Below are positions 1 to 4,150 of a DNA stretch of 9,504 nucleotides, in pieces (position 1 is the stretch's first letter; every line of letters begins with the position of its first letter). The translations under genes and the position numbers were made by a program. The stretch is from positions 1-9,504 of the forward strand of contig JAUXHH010000054.1 in the NCBI GenBank assembly GCA_030621655.1, given 5' to 3'. The notes under the pieces are model-generated. The model had not been told where the DNA came from, did no database searches, and was given only the letters and a program-made list of their open reading frames with translations. Source of the stretch: Desulfobacterales bacterium (lineage in GTDB: Bacteria; Desulfobacterota; Desulfobulbia; Desulfobulbales; BM004).

Positions 1-50
1 GCAAGACCGACAACCGCCGGATTTCCTTGAGTCGTTGCTCCATTAGACAT
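1..50 (-). CDS. N-terminus of probable acetate/succinate transporter (GPR1/FUN34/YaaH, SatP family), cut by window edge
   Basis: On the minus strand an ATG at 50-48 opens a frame that runs off the window, giving MSNGATTQGNPAVVGL and then a partial alanine codon. A strong Shine-Dalgarno AGGAGG lies about 7 bases upstream of the ATG, which makes this a real start. The NPAVVGL stretch at residues 10-16 resembles the NPAPLGL signature near the N-terminus of YaaH/SatP acetate transporters, six-helix inner-membrane proteins that take up acetate with protons. Only 16 residues are visible, so the family call rests on one short motif. The neighbouring thi-tag set is on the same strand and is transcribed toward it, but a gap of about 160 bases with its own possible promoter suggests an independent gene. 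Confidence 0.5.
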   Translation of the reverse strand, partial: MSNGATTQGNPAVVGL

Positions 51-82
51 GAAATGGACCTCCTGGCAAAAAATAACAGATA

Positions 83-110
83 TTTATAAAATGTTTTGTG
101 ACGATCTTAA
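83..110 (-). promoter_or_regulatory. Possible weak sigma70-type promoter for the transporter gene
   Basis: Read on the minus strand, TTAAGA (110-105) and TATAAA (88-83) are separated by 16 bases, and lie 33 bases before the start codon at 50. The -10 is good but the -35 is poor, and the surroundings are AT-rich, so chance similarity is possible. Confidence 0.25.
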
Positions 111-140
111 TACGAATAAGCCCTGTTCCAAATTTTGGAT

Positions 141-179
141 CCTAGTTTACATAACATATTTAATGGGGAGAAAACTAGG
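141..179. repeat. Perfect 8-bp inverted repeat between tag and the transporter gene
   Basis: CCTAGTTT at 141-148 and AAACTAGG at 172-179 are exact reverse complements around a 23-base AT-rich loop. It lies just downstream of the end of tag and upstream of the possible transporter promoter. There is no T-run after either arm, so it is not a standard intrinsic terminator. It could be an operator-like element or a weak RNA hairpin. Confidence 0.35.
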
Positions 180-210
180 TATTTCTACGGATAAGAATAA
201 AAGGGTGGCG

Positions 211-789
211 TTATACTTTTAAACGAAGCTCTTTATATCTGAAGCAGTCAACTGTGTGATCGTTCACCATGCCGGCTGATTGCATAAAGGCGTAACAGAT
301 TGTTGAGCCGACAAACTTGAAGCCTCTTTTTTTCAATTCCTGGCTCATTTTGTCCGACTCTAGAGTGTTGGCGGGAATTTTCTTTATGGTTGTCCAGGAA
401 TTTTGAATGGGGTTATCTCCGACAAATGACCAGATAAATGCATCAAAACTGCTGAATTCTTTAACAACCTGCAAAAAGGCCAGGGCGTTGGTTTTCGCTG
501 CTTTTACCTTGAGCCTGTTACGAATTATACCTGGATCTTTCAGTAGAGACTCAATCTTTTCCTGGTTCCATTGGGCTATTTGGGCCGGATCAAAACCGTC
601 ATACGCAGCCCTGTATGTTTCTCTTCTCTTTAAAACGGTCAACCAACTTAAACCTGCCTGGGCACCTTCAAGGATGAGCATCTCAAAGAGTTTAATATCA
701 TCATGTTCAGGCACGCCCCATTCCTTATCATGGTAGGAAATATATAACTTATCCTCTGTGAGCCAGTCGCATCTCATCTTATTGACCAT
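211..789 (-). CDS. tag: DNA-3-methyladenine glycosylase I
   Basis: This enzyme removes 3-methyladenine from alkylated DNA, starting base excision repair in the cytoplasm. The 192-residue product matches the length of E. coli Tag (187) and follows it along its whole length: RCDWL at 6-10, YHDKEWGVPE at 19-28, LEGAQAGLSW at 40-49, a GIIRNR region, then KKRGFKFVG and NDHTVDC near the end. The four residues expected to bind the structural zinc are present (C7, H20, H178, C182), as is the conserved acid of the base pocket (E41). The ATG at 789 has a modest GGAA ribosome site; the ATG at 777 (residue 5) would give MRCDW, closer to other Tag proteins, and cannot be excluded. The gene follows thiH by 66 bases with no clear terminator, so read-through from the thi genes is likely. 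Confidence 0.95.
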   Translation of the reverse strand: MVNKMRCDWLTEDKLYISYHDKEWGVPEHDDIKLFEMLILEGAQAGLSWLTVLKRRETYRAAYDGFDPAQIAQWNQEKIESLLKDPGIIRNRLKVKAAKTNALAFLQVVKEFSSFDAFIWSFVGDNPIQNSWTTIKKIPANTLESDKMSQELKKRGFKFVGSTICYAFMQSAGMVNDHTVDCFRYKELRLKV

Positions 790-855
790 ATGATTTTCCA
801 GGTGTGTTGTGTTTAGTCAACCAGCGGCATTTTTAAAGGAAAAATATGGGAAGAT

Positions 856-1956
856 TTATTGGAGTTGAAAAGCGGCGTCCCAGTCTTTGCGGACCGGGTC
901 AAAGCCTTTTTGTTTGATGGCTGCGCAGACCTCATTGATGCTGCGTTGATCGCCTATGGAGAACTGTTCACCGGTAGTATCCGGATCAGAGTAGCCGCCG
1001 GGTGCGGTGCAGGAACCGGCAGAATAGCGGGTGGGTCCGAGTCCCAGCATGCCGTTCCGATAGCGGGCTTCCTCGCGTGTGGATAAAATGATGCCCACGT
1101 CCGGGTCAAAGATCCGCAGGGCAAAGATGAGGTGACTCAGGTCTCTTTCGTTTACCTCACAGAGAGGCTGAAATTCACCGGCAGCCGGACGCAGTCTCGG
1201 GAAGGATACGGTCAGCCCGGTGCGCCAGAAATTTTTTCGCAGCCAGGCAAGGTGCAATCCAAGGGCAAGCCCTTCGGCACGCCAGTCGGCGAGGCCGAGC
1301 AGGGCGCCTATGCCAACTTCGCGCATGGATCCGGCAGCAGCTCTGGCCGGGGTTTCCAGCCTGAAATCATAATCGCATTTTTTGCCGGCAATATGTACCC
1401 GGTCATAGATGTTCCGGTCATAGGTCTCCTGGTAAATGGCAACTGAGGTGATTCCTGCTGTAAAAAGCCTGGCATATTCTTCTGTAGACAGAGGCTGCAC
1501 CTCGATGGATATGGAGGCAAAGCGGTTACGCAGTCGCAGGGCAAGTTTCTCCAGGTAGTCCACTCCAAGTTTAGCCGGGGCTTCTCCGGAAACCAGGAGG
1601 ATATGGTTGAAGCCGCGATGGTGCAGGATCATGGCTTCAGCCTCCGCTTCATCAAGGGAGAGGATGCGGCGCTCAATCTTGTTGTCAGCGGAAAAGCCAC
1701 AATAGCTGCAGCGGTTGGTGCAGAAGCTTGAAACGTATAAGGGAGCGTATATCTGGGTGGTTCTGCCAAACCGCATGGCTGTAATATCTGCCGAGCGTTT
1801 AGCCATGGCTTCAAGATGTTTGTCAGCAGCAGGTGAGAGCAGGACGGCAAGGTCATGGGTGCTCAAATGAGCAGCACGCAGACTGCGCTTTATATCCTCA
1901 TCCGTGCAGGAATTGATCTGATCTGTAAGTTGTGCAAATGATGGTATTTCAAACAT
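856..1956 (-). CDS. thiH: 2-iminoacetate synthase (tyrosine lyase) ThiH
   Basis: ThiH is a radical SAM enzyme that cleaves tyrosine to 2-iminoacetate (dehydroglycine) and p-cresol, supplying the glycine-like unit for the thiamine thiazole ring. The 366-residue length fits the family (E. coli 377). The iron-sulfur cluster motif CX3CX2C is C79, C83, C86 in the segment SFCTNRCSYCGF, preceded by the typical N-terminal helical region. Family landmarks follow: SGEAP, IEVQPL, YQETYD, the GALLGL and WR stretch, SFPRLRPA, and the C-terminal LSTREE and SAGSCTAPGGY. The ATG lies 4 bases after the thiG stop, so the two are probably translated from one transcript; the ribosome site is weak. Using ThiH rather than the oxygen-dependent ThiO fits an anaerobic host. 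Confidence 0.96.
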   Translation of the reverse strand: MFEIPSFAQLTDQINSCTDEDIKRSLRAAHLSTHDLAVLLSPAADKHLEAMAKRSADITAMRFGRTTQIYAPLYVSSFCTNRCSYCGFSADNKIERRILSLDEAEAEAMILHHRGFNHILLVSGEAPAKLGVDYLEKLALRLRNRFASISIEVQPLSTEEYARLFTAGITSVAIYQETYDRNIYDRVHIAGKKCDYDFRLETPARAAAGSMREVGIGALLGLADWRAEGLALGLHLAWLRKNFWRTGLTVSFPRLRPAAGEFQPLCEVNERDLSHLIFALRIFDPDVGIILSTREEARYRNGMLGLGPTRYSAGSCTAPGGYSDPDTTGEQFSIGDQRSINEVCAAIKQKGFDPVRKDWDAAFQLQ

Positions 1957-1960
1957 GATT

Positions 1961-2731
1961 TCAGTCTTTGATAAAATCCAGTCCGGTCAAGGGGGAGGAG
2001 GCTGAGGCTTCAGAGCTTTTTTTGCCAAGGCCGGCTTCATAGGCAGCACGTCCTGCCTCCACTGCCTGGGCAAAGGCTGCTGCCATTTTTACAGGATCAC
2101 CGGCAATCGAGATGGCCGTGTTGACCAGGACGGCATCAGCTCCGATTTCCATGGCCAGTGCAGCATCGGAAGGGGCACCGAGACCGGCGTCAACGACAAC
2201 CGGAACACGGGCCTGATCAATGATTATCTCCACCTGGAATCTTGTTATCATCCCCAGATTGGTGCCGATGGGCGCACCGAGGGGCATGACCGCTGCCGCT
2301 CCTGCATCTTGCAACCGCAGGGCAAGGACGGGGTCGGCATTAATATAGGGCAGGACGATAAAACCATCCTTGACCAGTTCCTCAGTGGCTTTCAGCGTTT
2401 CAATAGGATCCGGCAAAAGGGTGCGTGGGTCAGGGGTTACTTCCAGCTTCAGCCAGTCACCGCTACCTGCAGCACGGGCAAGCCTGGCCAGACGGACAGC
2501 CTCTTTTGCATCCCTGGCACCGGAAGTATTGGGCAGAAAAAGATATTTTGTCCTGTCCAGCACATTCATGATGTCATCGGCCGGGTCGTTGAGATCAACG
2601 CGGCGCAGGGCAACGGTGATCATCTCGCTGCCTGAGGCCTCAATGGCTTTTTTCAAGGTCTCGGCAGAATCAAATTTTCCTGTTCCCAGGAAAAGGCGGG
2701 AACGGAAGGTCCTGTCAGCAATTTTCAGCAT
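1961..2731 (-). CDS. thiG: Thiazole synthase ThiG
   Basis: ThiG is a TIM-barrel enzyme that condenses 1-deoxy-D-xylulose 5-phosphate, dehydroglycine from ThiH and sulfur carried as ThiS thiocarboxylate into the thiazole phosphate moiety of thiamine. I choose the ATG at 2731 (MLKIADRTF), one base after the thiS stop, because GGGAGG sits just upstream. It gives 256 residues, the E. coli length. The frame is open to an ATG at 2749, but that codon lies inside thiS and would add only six residues. Visible landmarks are FLGTGKF near the N-terminus, ALRRVDLND, the LKLEV motif whose lysine (K95) forms the imine with the sugar phosphate, the LLPDP loop, PLGAPIGTNLG, and VVVDAGLGAPSDAA. All expected active-site segments are intact. 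Confidence 0.96.
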   Translation of the reverse strand: MLKIADRTFRSRLFLGTGKFDSAETLKKAIEASGSEMITVALRRVDLNDPADDIMNVLDRTKYLFLPNTSGARDAKEAVRLARLARAAGSGDWLKLEVTPDPRTLLPDPIETLKATEELVKDGFIVLPYINADPVLALRLQDAGAAAVMPLGAPIGTNLGMITRFQVEIIIDQARVPVVVDAGLGAPSDAALAMEIGADAVLVNTAISIAGDPVKMAAAFAQAVEAGRAAYEAGLGKKSSEASASSPLTGLDFIKD

Positions 2732-2732
2732 C

Positions 2733-2933
2733 TCATCCCCCTCCCACAAAGCGGATTAACTCAAGAACGTTTCCTTCGGAAAGGATCAGGGTGTCGTACT
2801 CATCCCTTTTGATTATACTGCCGTCGCATTCTGCCACCACAGTGTCAGGGTTAAGGTCCATATCCCTGATAAAAGACACAAGCGTGGTGTCCGGGGTTAT
2901 TTCTTTTGTTTCACCGTTACACGTTATTTTCAT
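2733..2933 (-). CDS. thiS: Sulfur carrier protein ThiS
   Basis: ThiS is a small ubiquitin-fold protein. Its C-terminal glycine is adenylated by ThiF and converted to a thiocarboxylate that delivers sulfur to ThiG. The 66-residue product starts MKITCNGETKEI and ends in Val-Gly-Gly-Gly, so the required terminal Gly-Gly is present. The length is typical (E. coli 66). An AAGG ribosome site lies six bases before the ATG. The stop is separated by one base from the chosen thiG start and the thiG ribosome site lies inside the thiS C-terminal codons, so translation of the two is probably coupled. The thiF end lies 35 bases upstream. Confidence 0.95.
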   Translation of the reverse strand: MKITCNGETKEITPDTTLVSFIRDMDLNPDTVVAECDGSIIKRDEYDTLILSEGNVLELIRFVGGG

Positions 2934-2968
2934 GCTAAACCTTATAATTTCAGATAACTGGCTTAATC

Positions 2969-3337
2969 TTAATCCTTTCCGAGCAGGATGCGCAATATCT
3001 GGTTTGCCTGGTGATGGGCTGCAATTCCTACTCGTGGGGCCATAAGTCCATGGCCGGGACCTACAGCCGAAGTTCCGTCACCTATAATATAAACATTGGC
3101 ATGGATTTTTTGAGTCCGGATAACATTATTATCACCGAAGCCTGCCAGGCCGGACGCCCCTACATACCCTGTACCGGGCATGTTAGTCAATACAGTTCTC
3201 AGGGCTGCTGCTTTCATTGCCGGGTCGTCAAAGCATTCGGCCAGCACGTCAACATCTTTAAAAAACTGAGGGATTGATTCCTCTGTCAGTAAACCGTCCA
3301 CGGTTTTGATCATGATATACGGATTCATCTGCAGCAT
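2969..3337 (-). CDS. thiF: C-terminal part of ThiS adenylyltransferase ThiF (family 2), out of frame with its N-terminal part
   Basis: This 122-residue frame starts MLQMNPYI and continues with motifs of the second half of family-2 ThiF: DVLAECFDDP, the segment with GYVGASGLAGFGD, YIIGDGTSAVGPGHGLMAPRVG and a closing AAHHQAN helix. It completes the E1-like fold begun by the frame at 3325-3765, from which it is displaced by -1 at a run of eight A. In homologs the equivalent point reads roughly EALKxNLLRINP without a break, and a -1 shift here would give EALKKNMLQMNP. Joined, the two parts make 265 residues, normal for this type. The ATG at 3337 has no ribosome site, so independent translation would depend on coupling to the upstream stop at 3325. 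See the A8 site for the interpretations. Confidence 0.85.
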   Translation of the reverse strand: MLQMNPYIMIKTVDGLLTEESIPQFFKDVDVLAECFDDPAMKAAALRTVLTNMPGTGYVGASGLAGFGDNNVIRTQKIHANVYIIGDGTSAVGPGHGLMAPRVGIAAHHQANQILRILLGKD

Positions 3338-3765
3338 GTTTTTTTTAATGCCTCGGTCTTCTTTTCGCCTATCTGGGAAATGGAGTATTGCTGCCGGTTC
3401 AAATTGCTGGGTTCCACCACGTCAAAATCTGCCAGGATGAGTTTGCCCACTCCGATGCGAGCCATGGCGCCGGCAACCACTGTACCGAGGCCGCCAAGCC
3501 CCATAATGCCAACCCTTGCCTTTTGGACAATTTCATGTACGCCCGGAGTGTGACGGGCTGCCAGCAGGCTTTTCATTTCTTCTGCTGTTGGCGTCTCACC
3601 GCGCCTGATAAGACAGCAGATATCGCCGTCCGCAAGCAGAGTATCCGATGAAGCCGGAAACCCATTAACAATGAAAAGGTCTGCTCCAGGCTTATAGGTA
3701 TCAACAAGGTCCTTGAGTCTGACTCCTTCCTGATACGGAAGAGTTTGTTCGCTAACTTTTAGCAT
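3325..3765 (-). CDS. thiF: N-terminal part of ThiS adenylyltransferase ThiF (family 2) with a ThiS-like N-terminal domain
   Basis: ThiF adenylates the C-terminus of ThiS with ATP, preparing it for sulfur transfer. Residues 1 to about 60 form a ThiS-like beta-grasp domain (GADLFIVNGFPA, then LLADGD) that lacks a Gly-Gly end and is therefore not itself a carrier. From about residue 82 the Rossmann E1-like domain begins: GLGGLG at 89-94 for ATP, then DFDVVEPSNLNRQQY at 113-127 with the conserved N/R/Q residues. The frame stops 23 residues later at a TGA (3325-3327), after TEALKKTCCR, of which only TEALKK fits the family. The loss of frame occurs at the A8 run 3346-3339. The start ATG has no clear ribosome site and lies in a 9-bp direct repeat. 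This is the first thi gene in transcription order. Confidence 0.85.
   Translation of the reverse strand: MLKVSEQTLPYQEGVRLKDLVDTYKPGADLFIVNGFPASSDTLLADGDICCLIRRGETPTAEEMKSLLAARHTPGVHEIVQKARVGIMGLGGLGTVVAGAMARIGVGKLILADFDVVEPSNLNRQQYSISQIGEKKTEALKKTCCR
3339..3346 (-). other. A8 run where thiF changes frame: possible slippage site, mutation or sequencing error
   Basis: On the coding strand the message reads GCA TTA AAA AAA ACA, containing the tandem-lysine heptamer A AAA AAA. Slippage of -1 here, or addition of one A by RNA polymerase, gives AAA AAA AAC ATG and restores the conserved ThiF frame exactly. GAGG lies four bases upstream of the run, a weak Shine-Dalgarno-like element of the kind that can stimulate slippage. 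No strong downstream hairpin was seen. Runs of eight A are known both for programmed slippage and for homopolymer sequencing errors, so the sequence alone cannot decide between these. Confidence 0.6.
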
Positions 3766-3779
3766 TTAATTTTTAGCAT
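3757..3779. repeat. 9-bp direct repeat covering the thiF start codon
   Basis: TTTTAGCAT occurs at 3757-3765 and again at 3771-3779, offset by 14 bases. On the minus strand each copy reads ATGCTAAAA, so the thiF start is preceded by a second, out-of-frame ATG. That upstream ATG would encode only MLKIKC before a TAA that overlaps the thiF start. It could be a small local duplication or a leader minigene; nothing else supports a function. Confidence 0.4.
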
Positions 3780-3977
3780 AACTTTGTCTGTATGTGAAGA
3801 ATCAGTATTTCTAGCAGAAATGCAAAAAATTTGCTTGTCCAAATAGGTGCACTCGTTGAAAGTCTCGCTGCCATCAACGGGGCCAATAAAAGCATCTTTT
3901 TGTGTGCGTAATACCTGTCGGCGGACAGCTTTTAACGAAGCCGACAAAAGAAGGGGTGAAAAAGTGGGCTGCCATAG

Positions 3978-4008
3978 TTGACAATATATAGCTGAAATGA
4001 CTTGTGAT
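3978..4008 (+). promoter_or_regulatory. Possible promoter for the aminomutase gene
   Basis: A perfect -35 hexamer TTGACA (3978-3983) is followed after 19 bases by TGTGAT (4003-4008), a 4-of-6 match to the -10 consensus. The spacer is longer than ideal and no better -10 is present at 16-18 bases, so this is tentative. Confidence 0.22.
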
Positions 4009-4069
4009 GCTGTTCTATCAAAATGAGGCGGAACTCCTTGACTCAAAGAGGCTGACTTGAGTAAGATTG

Positions 4070-4123
4070 CCCTGAGACATAAGATGTTTCCCGATGCAAT
4101 CAGGCCCGCAAAAGCTCTCAGGG
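4070..4123 (+). promoter_or_regulatory. Inverted repeat (potential leader hairpin) before the aminomutase gene
   Basis: CCCTGAGA at 4070-4077 pairs perfectly with TCTCAGGG at 4116-4123 around a 38-base loop. It ends 15 bases before the AGGAG ribosome site (4139-4143) of the next gene. In RNA it could form a leader stem affecting translation. No T-run follows, so it is not a terminator. Confidence 0.35.
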
Positions 4124-4150
4124 TGTCAATCTCATTACAGGAGAATGATC

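Larger units (their letters stand above)
3766..4150. other. Divergent intergenic region between thiF and the aminomutase gene
   Basis: These 385 bases must hold the promoters and leaders for both flanking genes. Seen here are a 7-bp inverted repeat TGTCGGC/GCCGACA (3916-3922 and 3940-3946), a near-palindrome GCAAA-AAA-TTTGC at 3822-3834, a TTGACA hexamer at 3978-3983, and an 8-bp inverted repeat at 4070-4123. A minus-strand frame of 95 codons from a TTG at 4046 down to 3759 is open, but it has no ribosome site, no recognisable motif and a low-complexity look, so I do not call it a gene. A TPP riboswitch would be expected before thiF but no convincing match was found. Confidence 0.5.

Noticed and set aside
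407..736. Long open frames antisense to tag, thiG, thiH, the aminomutase and the kinase
   Set aside because: They lie opposite well-identified conserved genes and show no family motif; they are shadows of the codon use of the real genes.
2732..2749. Upstream in-frame ATG for thiG
   Set aside because: It lies inside thiS and is itself part of the GGGAGG ribosome site region serving the ATG at 2731; that start gives the standard 256-residue length.
3820..3836. GCAAA-AAA-TTTGC near-palindrome as an operator
   Set aside because: AT-rich five-base arms are expected by chance in such sequence and no second copy was seen.
3916..3946. TGTCGGC/GCCGACA inverted repeat as a terminator
   Set aside because: The 7-bp stem has a 17-base loop and no T-run on either side, so it does not fit an intrinsic terminator; it is only listed as a structure in the intergenic region.
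3759..4046. Minus-strand open frame of 95 codons from a TTG, ending over the thiF start
   Set aside because: No ribosome site, a rare start codon, no recognisable motif, and it spans the region where thi promoters and leader must lie. Probably a chance open frame.
4080..4125. TPP-riboswitch-like words on the minus strand (CCCTGAGAG, GCCTGAT, TCGGGAAA) upstream of thiF
   Set aside because: The order is roughly right, but the hairpin between CCTGAT and the GGGAAA end, the GGGGTGC partner strand and a closing P1 helix are missing. It also lies over 300 bases from thiF and overlaps the leader of the divergent gene.
4094..4150. Upstream in-frame ATG that would lengthen the aminomutase by 19 residues
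   Set aside because: It lacks a ribosome site and overlaps the leader inverted repeat, whereas the ATG at 4151 has AGGAG at the ideal distance.
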